A DNA stretch of 64,000 nt from Lachnospiraceae bacterium. Its GTDB lineage: Bacteria; Bacillota; Clostridia; Lachnospirales; Lachnospiraceae. Numbering within the stretch: position 1 is the stretch's first letter; every line of letters begins with the position of its first letter. Both the position numbers and the translations under genes were made by a program. Below the pieces are notes generated by a model, which was not told the origin of the DNA, made no database searches, and saw only the letters and a list, made by a program, of their open reading frames with translations. Below are positions 9,415 to 16,859 of this stretch, in pieces. The DNA is taken from assembly GCA_900199595.1 (NCBI GenBank), contig FZRB01000017.1:27464-91463 (forward strand). Direction: 5' to 3'.

Positions 9415-10041
9415 ATGAAGAAATCTCAGGAAATTAAAATAGTAAGTAATGGTGAGGACCTGCTGGAGATATTTAATGAAGCTGAAGATTTTTCCCGAAG
9501 CATCAATCTATCAGAGAAAGATGCTTTAAGAGTAAGACTTTTAGCTGAAGAAACCATGTCCATGATCCGTACTCTTACGGGAGAGGTTGTGCTTACCATA
9601 TCATTTATCAATCAGGATGATGAGTGCATTATACAGGTTGAAACGGATACTAAAATGAACATGTTGAAAAAGGAAGATATCCTTTCTTTATCAGCTTCAG
9701 GAAAGAATATTTCTGCAGTCGGAATCATGGGAAAAATCAGGGATGTTTTTGAAACTGCCTTTATGATGCCGACCGGAGCAGCCTTTTCAGATTACTGTAC
9801 ATCAAACATGATGATGGGTATGCCGATAGATACATATTCAGGACAGCTGATGGATAATGTTTATTGGACACTGGAGGATTATCGGAATAGTGTGGAAGCA
9901 GATGAGAATCCGCAGAAGCATAAGGAATACTGGGATGAATTGGAAAAGTCAATAGTTTCCAATATAGCGGATGATGTCCAGGTTGGTGTAAAGGGTAATC
10001 ATGTGATAATGAATATTATTTATAAGCTGACAGGTGGTTGA
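9415..10041 (+). CDS. HATPase-like protein, partner-switching kinase homologue (possibly degenerate)
   Basis: 208 residues, longer than RsbW or SpoIIAB (about 140-160). The N-terminal half resembles a GHKL ATPase: RVRLLAEETMSMIRTL looks like the N-box helix, but the expected Mg-binding Asn appears to be replaced by Ser or Met. A segment SASGKNISAVGIMGKI could stand for the G-box. It ends in a second part (about 130-208) not seen in RsbW. Its place 6 bp after the STAS gene argues for a kinase or binding partner. Whether it binds ATP is uncertain. Confidence 0.65.
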   Translation: MKKSQEIKIVSNGEDLLEIFNEAEDFSRSINLSEKDALRVRLLAEETMSMIRTLTGEVVLTISFINQDDECIIQVETDTKMNMLKKEDILSLSASGKNISAVGIMGKIRDVFETAFMMPTGAAFSDYCTSNMMMGMPIDTYSGQLMDNVYWTLEDYRNSVEADENPQKHKEYWDELEKSIVSNIADDVQVGVKGNHVIMNIIYKLTGG

Positions 10042-10088
10042 CAAAATATATTGTCAAGCTGACAGGCGGTTGACTAAATATATTTGAC
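10024..10088 (+). repeat. imperfect 32-bp tandem duplication over the end of the ATPase gene
   Basis: Two units begin AAGCTGACAGG at 10024 and 10056 and run through GGTTGAC and AAATATAT. They differ at a few bases. The first unit contains the stop codon of the upstream gene; the second ends in the -35 box of the next promoter. Confidence 0.85.
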
Positions 10089-10112
10089 AAGAACCCGGTT
10101 CCGCATTATAAC
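10084..10112 (+). promoter_or_regulatory. promoter of the CbiK-like/K+ uptake operon with palindrome in the spacer
   Basis: TTGACA and TATAAC are separated by exactly 17 bp. The spacer contains GAACCCGGTTC (10091-10101), a perfect palindrome between the two boxes, a classic place for a repressor. The start codon of the first gene is about 45 bp downstream. Confidence 0.7.
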
Positions 10113-10157
10113 TATGTAGGAGATTAAGTTTCATCCTAACAGTAAAGGATATAGGAT

Positions 10158-10973
10158 ATGAAGCAGGGAATCATAGTAGTAAACCATGGAACTTCAGATT
10201 TTGATGCTCGTCAGAACACCATAGAAGAGTTCATGCTGTCTATAGGAGACAGATTTGAGGATGCAGATATATCGAGTGCCTACACTGATGGTGAAGTAAG
10301 GCGCAAGCTTCGTGAGATCAGCGGTGAGAAGATACAGAATGTAAAAGCCGCTGTTCTTTCTATGAAAGAAAGAGGTGTGACACATTTATCTGTTATTACC
10401 ACTGATATGATAGAGGATTCCGGTCATAAAAAGATCAGAGAAGAGGTAAGCTCCCTTGCGGGGCTTTTTAGAGATGTAAGAATAACTAAGCCGCTTCTCT
10501 CAGATAAGAAGGATTCTGATCTGGCTGCAAGAGCATTCTTCAGTGCATTTAATGAGACAGTAGGCGACGATCATCTGGTGGTAATCGCCTGTGATGACAG
10601 GACTGTTTATGAAGATCAGGAAAATGATTTTTTAATGGATGAGGTATTTGATAAGCCTCTTGAATGTCTGGAGGAATCTCTCAGAGGATTTATTAAGAAC
10701 AGCTATGTTGCATCCATAAGCGGAAAAAGAAAGCTTTATAAGGTAATTAAAGAGATTAATTCCATAGAGGATGGCAGGAAGAAAAGAATAGTCCTTGTTC
10801 CATTGGAGTTTATTGCAGGAGAAACCATAGAAAATGAAGTATCCAGGAATCTTCCGGAGCTGATCGAAAGACTCAGGGAAGAAGACTATGATGTGGAAGT
10901 GATTTTTAAAGGGCTCGGTGAATACGATGCCTTCCAAAGACTATATTTAAAACATCTCTATGATGAACGATAG
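10158..10973 (+). CDS. CbiK-family (anaerobic cobaltochelatase) homologue lacking the catalytic histidines
   Basis: 271 residues, normal length for CbiK. The fold is recognisable along its whole length: IIVVNHGTSDFDAR at the start, SAYTDGEVRRKL, and GLGEYDAFQRLYLKHL near the end all line up with CbiK. In CbiK metal insertion depends on a His in a GHG motif and a His in an AGDH motif. Here the corresponding places read ACDD (Cys145) and AGET (Thr223), so both histidines are gone. No cobalamin or heme genes are nearby; the next gene, 18 bp on, is trkA. It is probably not an active chelatase. A sensor or structural role is conjecture. Confidence 0.75.
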   Translation: MKQGIIVVNHGTSDFDARQNTIEEFMLSIGDRFEDADISSAYTDGEVRRKLREISGEKIQNVKAAVLSMKERGVTHLSVITTDMIEDSGHKKIREEVSSLAGLFRDVRITKPLLSDKKDSDLAARAFFSAFNETVGDDHLVVIACDDRTVYEDQENDFLMDEVFDKPLECLEESLRGFIKNSYVASISGKRKLYKVIKEINSIEDGRKKRIVLVPLEFIAGETIENEVSRNLPELIERLREEDYDVEVIFKGLGEYDAFQRLYLKHLYDER

Positions 10974-10991
10974 TGACAAACGGAGAATAAA

Positions 10992-12353
10992 ATGAGAATC
11001 ATAATTGCAGGCTGCGGAAAGGTGGGTCAGGCTCTTGCCATGACGCTTACCGACAGCGGTCATGAAGTAACTGTTATTGATAAGAATCAGGATGCTATGC
11101 TGACTGTGACTAACAGTGCCGATGTTATAGGCTATCAGGGAGACTGTACAAGTATTAAAACTCAGCTTGATGCAGGAATAAAAAAGGCTGATCTCCTTAT
11201 AGCAGTGGCAGGTGACGATGAGATTAACATGCTTGCCTGTCTGATAGCAAGAAAGACAGGTCATACGCATACTATAGCTAGAATCAGAAGACCTCAGTAT
11301 ACTGATGAGATTGGTTATATAAGAGAAGAGCTGGGACTGTCCATGGCTATTAATCCTGAGAGGGTTGCAGCAGCTGAAATGGCAAGGCTGATACAGATTC
11401 CATCAGCTCTCGAAGTGGACACATTTGCAAAAGGAAGAGTAAGTCTGATAGGTATCAGAATTCCAGATGATTCTGTGCTGGACAATCTTCAGATAAAGAA
11501 TCTGTCCAAAAAGGTTACATCCAATGCGCTTATATGTGTTACGGAGCATGAGGGTGAGATAATCATACCTAATGGTGATACCGTACTTTCAGCGGGAGAT
11601 AAAATGTCGGTTACACTGCCTCTTCCGGAGGTAAGTGATTTCCTGAATAAAATAGGAATACGTGCAAAGAAGATTAAAAGTGTTATGATAGCCGGTGGTG
11701 GAACTACCGGTTTCTATCTTGCCCAGAAACTGATATCACATAAGATAAATGTTAAGATAATTGAAAAGGATTCTGAGAGATGTGAAGAGCTGGCAGGACT
11801 TCTTCCTAAGGCAATGATCATATGCGGAGATGCAACAGAGAAGAATCTTCTCCTTCAGGAGTCAGTAGACAGCATGGATGCAGTATGCTGCCTCATGCAT
11901 CAGGATGAAGCTAATATACTTCTTTCATTGTTCCTGGATAAGCTTAATCCGAAGATAAAGGTTATTACACGTGTTCACAGAAATTCATATGAGGATCTTG
12001 TTACAGAGCTTCCTGTTGGAAATATAATCAGTACAAAGGCTATTACTACTGATTATATAGCCGGATATGTAAGGTCTATGCAGAATTCCATAGGCAGTGA
12101 GGTGGAAGCACTGTATCAGATAATGAATAATAAAGTGGAAGCGCTGGAGCTTGCGGTTGGTCAGGATTTTGAATATGCAGGAACAGAGCTGAAGGATCTT
12201 GATATAATAGATAATACTCTGATATGCTGTATAAACAGACAGGGAACTATCATCAGACCCGGTGGACGTGATAGTCTTGAGATAGGTGATAGTGTTGTGG
12301 TTGTTACAACCAATAAGGGACTTAACAGTATTCATGAGATTGTAAGGAAGTAG
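10992..12353 (+). CDS. trkA: Trk K+ uptake regulatory subunit TrkA
   Basis: 453 residues with two RCK units in tandem. The first NAD-binding motif is GCGKVGQALA (residues 6-15), the second GGGTTGFYLAQ near 234; each is followed by a TrkA_C-like segment. TrkA forms the cytoplasmic gating ring of TrkH. Only 4 bp separate it from the channel gene downstream, so the subunits are made together. RCK_C domains can bind c-di-AMP in Firmicutes, and a c-di-AMP synthase is encoded at 56397; a link is inference. Confidence 0.95.
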   Translation: MRIIIAGCGKVGQALAMTLTDSGHEVTVIDKNQDAMLTVTNSADVIGYQGDCTSIKTQLDAGIKKADLLIAVAGDDEINMLACLIARKTGHTHTIARIRRPQYTDEIGYIREELGLSMAINPERVAAAEMARLIQIPSALEVDTFAKGRVSLIGIRIPDDSVLDNLQIKNLSKKVTSNALICVTEHEGEIIIPNGDTVLSAGDKMSVTLPLPEVSDFLNKIGIRAKKIKSVMIAGGGTTGFYLAQKLISHKINVKIIEKDSERCEELAGLLPKAMIICGDATEKNLLLQESVDSMDAVCCLMHQDEANILLSLFLDKLNPKIKVITRVHRNSYEDLVTELPVGNIISTKAITTDYIAGYVRSMQNSIGSEVEALYQIMNNKVEALELAVGQDFEYAGTELKDLDIIDNTLICCINRQGTIIRPGGRDSLEIGDSVVVVTTNKGLNSIHEIVRK

Positions 12354-12357
12354 ACAG

Positions 12358-13830
12358 ATGAACTCGAAGGTAATTGTATATACCATAGGAAAGATACTCA
12401 AGCTTGAAGGGTTTCTTTTTGTTATACCTATACTATTCGGTGTTTACTATTCAGAGAAAGCAACTATAAGTCTTTGTATAGTTGCTTTTTTGTCTGTTGC
12501 TGCGGGCTTTTTACTCAGTATCAAGCCGCCTGAAAAAAAGTCTATTCGTGCAAGAGAAGGACTGGTGATCACAGGTCTTACATGGATCATTCTTAGTATA
12601 GTTGGTTCACTTCCTTTTATTTTTGCAGGTGCAATCCCTTCTTTTACAGATGCGGTTTTTGAAACGGCCTCAGGCTTTACAACTACCGGTGCAAGCATCA
12701 TTACTGATCTGGAGGCTGTACCAAGATGTCTTCTGATGTGGAGAAGTCTGACTCACTGGATAGGTGGAATGGGAATACTTATGTTTATGCTGATTTTTAT
12801 TCCATCAAGTGCCGATGAAATGAACATCATGAGAGCAGAAAGCCCGGGACCTTCAGTAGAAAAAATGGTTCCGAAGGTAAGAGAGACTGCTCTTATTCTG
12901 TACAGTATTTATTTTGTTATGACAGTAGTACTGATACTTGCACTTGTTATTGCAGGTATGCCTTTTTTTGATAGTGTCTGCCTGTCCTTTGGAACAGCAG
13001 GTACCGGAGGATTTGGTGTTCATGGCGACAGTATAGCAGGCTACAGTCACGCATGTCAGACAATCATTACCATAGGAATGGTTATGTTTGGTGTGAATTT
13101 TAATCTGTACTGTCTTATAGTTATGAGAAAATTCAAGGATATCTTACATTCGGAAGAAGTTATAAGTTATCTGGTTATATATTTTACAGCGACAATCTTA
13201 GTTTCCATAGGAACCTTTAATACATTAATTAATTCTTTGGGATGGGACGGAGCGGCAGGTTTTGATAAGCTTTCTGAAGCTATTCATCATTCTGCTTTTC
13301 AGGTAGCTTCCATCATGACAACCACCGGTTATGCAACTACAGATTTTAATCTGTGGGCAAGTATGCCTAAGGCAGTTATGGTATTTATTATGTTTATCGG
13401 AGCCTGTGCCGGCAGTACCGGAGGCGGTCTCAAGGTTTCCAGATGGATACTTTATAATAAACAGATATATCACGAGATTGAAAGGCTCATACATCCGAAT
13501 GCTGTTACAAAGGTAAGGCTTGATGGTAAGGTAGTGGATGATAAAACTATCAGGACCGCAAATGTATTCCTGATGGCATTTGTATTCCTGTTTGTTTTTT
13601 CTCTTATAATCATCAGCTTTGATGGATTTGATCTTATAACATCCTTTACGGCTATAGCGGCAACCATTAATAATATCGGACCCGGACTGGGAGAGGTAGG
13701 ACCACTGGGAGGCTTCTCTAATTTCGGTATTCTTTCGAAATGGGTGCTGATAGTTGATATGATAGCAGGCCGTCTGGAGTTGTTCCCGATACTTATTATG
13801 CTGTCACCAAATACCTGGAGAAAAAAGTAA
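12358..13830 (+). CDS. trkH: TrkH-type K+ channel subunit
   Basis: 490 residues, strongly hydrophobic with the fourfold M1-P-M2 pattern. Selectivity-filter segments are visible: ASGFTTTGASI, GTAGTGGFGVHG, MTTTGYATTDF and a fourth, more divergent one near TINNIGPGLG. SLTHWIGGMGI is a typical TrkH signature. The length fits TrkH rather than KtrB. It partners with TrkA just upstream. ATG start with only 4 bp after the trkA stop. Confidence 0.95.
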   Translation: MNSKVIVYTIGKILKLEGFLFVIPILFGVYYSEKATISLCIVAFLSVAAGFLLSIKPPEKKSIRAREGLVITGLTWIILSIVGSLPFIFAGAIPSFTDAVFETASGFTTTGASIITDLEAVPRCLLMWRSLTHWIGGMGILMFMLIFIPSSADEMNIMRAESPGPSVEKMVPKVRETALILYSIYFVMTVVLILALVIAGMPFFDSVCLSFGTAGTGGFGVHGDSIAGYSHACQTIITIGMVMFGVNFNLYCLIVMRKFKDILHSEEVISYLVIYFTATILVSIGTFNTLINSLGWDGAAGFDKLSEAIHHSAFQVASIMTTTGYATTDFNLWASMPKAVMVFIMFIGACAGSTGGGLKVSRWILYNKQIYHEIERLIHPNAVTKVRLDGKVVDDKTIRTANVFLMAFVFLFVFSLIIISFDGFDLITSFTAIAATINNIGPGLGEVGPLGGFSNFGILSKWVLIVDMIAGRLELFPILIMLSPNTWRKK

Positions 13831-13833
13831 AAA

Positions 13834-15219
13834 ATGCAGAAAGATTTTATAAGTGAAAGAAAAAAGAAAATGCAGTCGGCGCAGCTGATACCCTTAAGCT
13901 TTCTTTTGGCTATCGCAGTCGGAACTATACTTCTGATGCTTCCGTTCTCCACGGTTGAGGGAGAGAGCACGGATATAGTGACGGCTCTGTTTACTGCTAC
14001 AACATCTATATGTGTTACAGGTCTTGTGGTGGTAGATTCATTTGCACACTGGACACTCTTTGGAAAAATTATCATTTTGATCATGATTCAGCTGGGAGGT
14101 CTGGGAATCATATCCGTTACATCGATACTCATGCTGGCTATTCATAAGAGATTTTCTCTTGAACAGTCTATAGTTCTTCACGACGCATTTAACCTCAGTA
14201 CTGTGTCGGGACTTATGAAATTTCTCGCGGGTGTTTTCAAAGGAACCTTCTTAGTTGAGGGAATCGGTGCACTTATTTATATGATTGTTTTTGTGCCGAA
14301 GTTCGGCCCTGTGGGTATATGGTATTCGTTTTTTACATCTATATCGGCGTTCTGTAATGCAGGTATAGATATACTTGGGCCGGACAGCCTGATAAGCTAC
14401 AACATGAATCCAATCATCATTATCAATACAAGCCTTCTGATAATACTTGGTGGTCTCGGATATGTAGTGTGGTTTGATTTTTCAAAGGGCATCAGTGAGG
14501 GAATTAAAAAAGGCTATTCACTTTATCTTATATTCAGAAGAGTAAGTGAGCATTCCAAGCTTGTCATTAAGGTTACAGCATTTCTTATTCTGGTGGGAGC
14601 TCTCGGAGTGTTCCTGATGGAATATTCGAATCCCGATACTATAGGAAATATGTCCTTTGGCGGAAAAGTCATGAACAGTCTTTTCCAGTCCATAACCTTC
14701 AGGACAGCGGGATTTGCGGCTGTACCGCAGGATAAGCTTACAGAGGGAACCTGTGTTATGGGTCTGCTTTGGATGTTTATAGGTGGTTCTCCTGTGGGTA
14801 CTGCAGGTGGTGTAAAAACCATAACATTTTTCTTCTGTTTCTTAAATACTATTTCATTCATCAGGAACAGAAATGAAAATGTTGTCTGCGGCAGAAAGGT
14901 AACCTCAGATATGATACATAAGGCATCGGCCATTGTGTCAGTGAGCGTGCTGGTTACATTTATACTTTTGATACTGCTTGTCTGTGCAGAGGATGTGAAT
15001 CTGCTGGATGCATCGTATGAGATGTTCAGTGCCACAGCTACGGTAGGTCTTTCCAGGTGCCTTACACCTTCACTTCATACCGGTGGCAGACTGATAGTTA
15101 TAATTGCGATGTACCTTGGAAGGATAGGTCCTATATCCATGGCTCTGTTCTTCAACCAGGGTGGAAATAAAGAGAGAAACAATATAAGCTTTGCGAAGGG
15201 TAACTACTTCGTAGGATAG
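13834..15219 (+). CDS. ktrB: second TrkH-superfamily K+ channel subunit (KtrB type)
   Basis: 461 residues, begins 3 bp after the trkH stop. Filter-like segments TATTSICVTGL, ISAFCNAGIDI, SITFRTAGFA and FSATATVGLS are present, and IQLGGLGIIS is a KtrB signature. It is shorter at the N-terminus than TrkH and carries a charged cytoplasmic start (ISERKKKMQ), as KtrB/NtpJ proteins do. KtrB is usually Na+-dependent and works with KtrA, encoded next. Two complete uptake systems in one operon is uncommon. Confidence 0.92.
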   Translation: MQKDFISERKKKMQSAQLIPLSFLLAIAVGTILLMLPFSTVEGESTDIVTALFTATTSICVTGLVVVDSFAHWTLFGKIIILIMIQLGGLGIISVTSILMLAIHKRFSLEQSIVLHDAFNLSTVSGLMKFLAGVFKGTFLVEGIGALIYMIVFVPKFGPVGIWYSFFTSISAFCNAGIDILGPDSLISYNMNPIIIINTSLLIILGGLGYVVWFDFSKGISEGIKKGYSLYLIFRRVSEHSKLVIKVTAFLILVGALGVFLMEYSNPDTIGNMSFGGKVMNSLFQSITFRTAGFAAVPQDKLTEGTCVMGLLWMFIGGSPVGTAGGVKTITFFFCFLNTISFIRNRNENVVCGRKVTSDMIHKASAIVSVSVLVTFILLILLVCAEDVNLLDASYEMFSATATVGLSRCLTPSLHTGGRLIVIIAMYLGRIGPISMALFFNQGGNKERNNISFAKGNYFVG

Positions 15220-15230
15220 GAGTAAATAAT

Positions 15231-15872
15231 ATGAAACAGGTTGCTGTACTTGGACTTGGCCGCTTCGGAAGAAAGCTGGCTGTAAGTTTATATGAAAACG
15301 GAGCTGACGTTATGGCAGTGGATAAAAATGAGGATATCGTTGAGAACATATCCGGCAGTGTGACCTATGCCATAAGAGCAGATATATCTAATGCAGAGGC
15401 GCTTAAAGGATTGGGCCTCGAGAATATGGATACGGTAGTTGTGGGAATCGGCTCAGAGCTGACCTCCAGCATCATGGCAGTTATGGTTTCAAAGGAACTT
15501 GGCGTGCCGTATGTGGTTGCGAAGGCTTCCGATGAAAGAATGGGTGCAATACTAAAGAAAATCGGTGCAGATAAGATCATATATCCTGAGGAGGAGACCG
15601 GTGAAAGAACCGCAAGGATACTGACATCAGATTCCTTTATGGAATTCTTCGATATAGACAGCAATCTCTGTATACTGGAGATGAAGCCTAAGAAAGAATG
15701 GCTGGGCAAAAATCTCATAGAGCTGAACCTTAGAGAAAAGTATAAAATAAACGTAGTGGCAATAAAGGATGATAACAAGATGAGTTCCTTCGTAGATCCA
15801 AAGAAACCGCTGGAGGATGATATAACACTCCTTGTCCTTACAGAGAAAAAAGATCTGAAAAAACTAAACTAA
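15231..15872 (+). CDS. ktrA: KtrA, RCK gating subunit of the second K+ system
   Basis: 213 residues with a single RCK_N (GLGRFGRKLA at 7-16) and a single RCK_C domain, the normal KtrA layout. A GGAG site precedes the ATG, 11 bp after ktrB. It closes the operon, with a strong terminator immediately after the stop. The RCK_C half (from about 130) is the known site of c-di-AMP binding in KtrA homologues. Confidence 0.93.
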   Translation: MKQVAVLGLGRFGRKLAVSLYENGADVMAVDKNEDIVENISGSVTYAIRADISNAEALKGLGLENMDTVVVGIGSELTSSIMAVMVSKELGVPYVVAKASDERMGAILKKIGADKIIYPEEETGERTARILTSDSFMEFFDIDSNLCILEMKPKKEWLGKNLIELNLREKYKINVVAIKDDNKMSSFVDPKKPLEDDITLLVLTEKKDLKKLN

Positions 15873-15918
15873 AAATATGACACTAGCGAACCAGGTTCAC
15901 TAGTGTCATATTTTTTAT
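15873..15918. terminator. bidirectional terminator with GAACCAGGTTC loop
   Basis: A 14-bp stem (AAATATGACACTAG with CTAGTGTCATATTT) followed by a T run separates ktrA from the convergent gene at 15953. Its loop holds the palindrome GAACCAGGTTC, which recurs in the terminator after ftsH. Confidence 0.93.
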
Positions 15919-15952
15919 GTAAACCATATTCCGAAATGTTTTTAACTAAATT

Positions 15953-16621
15953 CTATGACAGATGTTCGATTCCGTCGTAGGTAAAGTTCATTCCTGTTAT
16001 ACCACCTGCGGATACAAGGCCGTCCAGCTGTACCTTTGCCTTGCAGAATGGACATTCATGTGAATTATAGGATGCATAGCCCTCAATATCCTTTAAGTGG
16101 AATATTGTATGAACATCATATCCCTGAACATTCTCGATAGCTGAGAAGATAGCAGATATACCTGCAATGGAGCCACCGTAATACTTTATACACTCTATAG
16201 CCTGACCTGTGGTGTGACCTGTAGTAGCAGTAGCAAGAAGCAGAAGTACGTGTCTGTTTCTGATCATCGGAATAACGTCATCCTTGAAGGTGAGCTGGCC
16301 CACTGAGTTAACTTCAGGAGTTGTGATGTACATGGTATTATGCTGATTCATGGACATGATTCCCGACTCGGTGAGTGCGTCAGCAAGATAAGCACCGATT
16401 ACATTTGTTCCGTCTATGCATACGATAGTATCAACGATGGTTGTTGCAAGATATTCCTGACTCATTGACTTAGCAACGGCCTTAGCCTCGTTAGCTCTGG
16501 CCTTAAGAGTTGTAAGATCAATGTAGTAATTGATATGTGAAGAAGTAGTTGCAAAATGTCCCTGAATAACCTTGAGATTGATAAGGTTATTATATGGAGA
16601 ATTAATCTTGAAAGTCTGCAT
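15953..16621 (-). CDS. phosphoribosyltransferase-like protein with C-terminal Cys pair
   Basis: 222 residues from the Met at 16621, which has AAAGGGGG 8 nt upstream; the frame is open further 5' but without such a site. The fold resembles orotate phosphoribosyltransferase: a strand-loop-helix VLLLLATATTGHTTGQAIE sits where the PRPP loop is expected, yet the two acidic residues normal in that loop are missing. Near the end HECPFCKAKVQ gives a CxxC pair that could bind metal. Similar proteins are often labelled orotate PRTase in this family of bacteria; no pyrimidine genes are adjacent. Catalysis is doubtful. Confidence 0.6.
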   Translation of the reverse strand: MQTFKINSPYNNLINLKVIQGHFATTSSHINYYIDLTTLKARANEAKAVAKSMSQEYLATTIVDTIVCIDGTNVIGAYLADALTESGIMSMNQHNTMYITTPEVNSVGQLTFKDDVIPMIRNRHVLLLLATATTGHTTGQAIECIKYYGGSIAGISAIFSAIENVQGYDVHTIFHLKDIEGYASYNSHECPFCKAKVQLDGLVSAGGITGMNFTYDGIEHLS

Positions 16622-16770
16622 TTTATAAACCCCCTTTAATAAACTTCTAATCCATATGTCATTGGGTATAAATACACCCACAAAAGATTATACTAACATT
16701 TTTGAATATTTACAAGAACCTACCGAATTCAAATATACTAAAAAATGGTTTTTTGTTATATGGAAAAATA

Positions 16771-16802
16771 ATATAGCACTATCTATGGTTTGATGATAAA
16801 AT
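16771..16802 (+). promoter_or_regulatory. promoter-like box, copy 1 (upstream of AAA/PD-(D/E)XK gene)
   Basis: AGCACT and TAAAAT are separated by 16 bp, with TTTGATGA just before the second box. Almost the same string stands upstream of addB (21214) and the lipoprotein gene (31012). The downstream box is 58 bp from the start codon. Confidence 0.55.
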
Positions 16803-16859
16803 ATGGAAGGTGAATTACTATTCATATAATATGAGATATTCAATCTATGAAGGTGACTT

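Noticed and set aside
9106..10041. Sigma factor expected after the STAS/ATPase pair
   Set aside because: The next gene is the CbiK-like protein under its own promoter; no sigma-70 domain is found in the window.
10042..10157. c-di-AMP (ydaO-type) riboswitch before the K+ operon
   Set aside because: Only about 45 nt lie between the promoter and the start codon, too short for that riboswitch.
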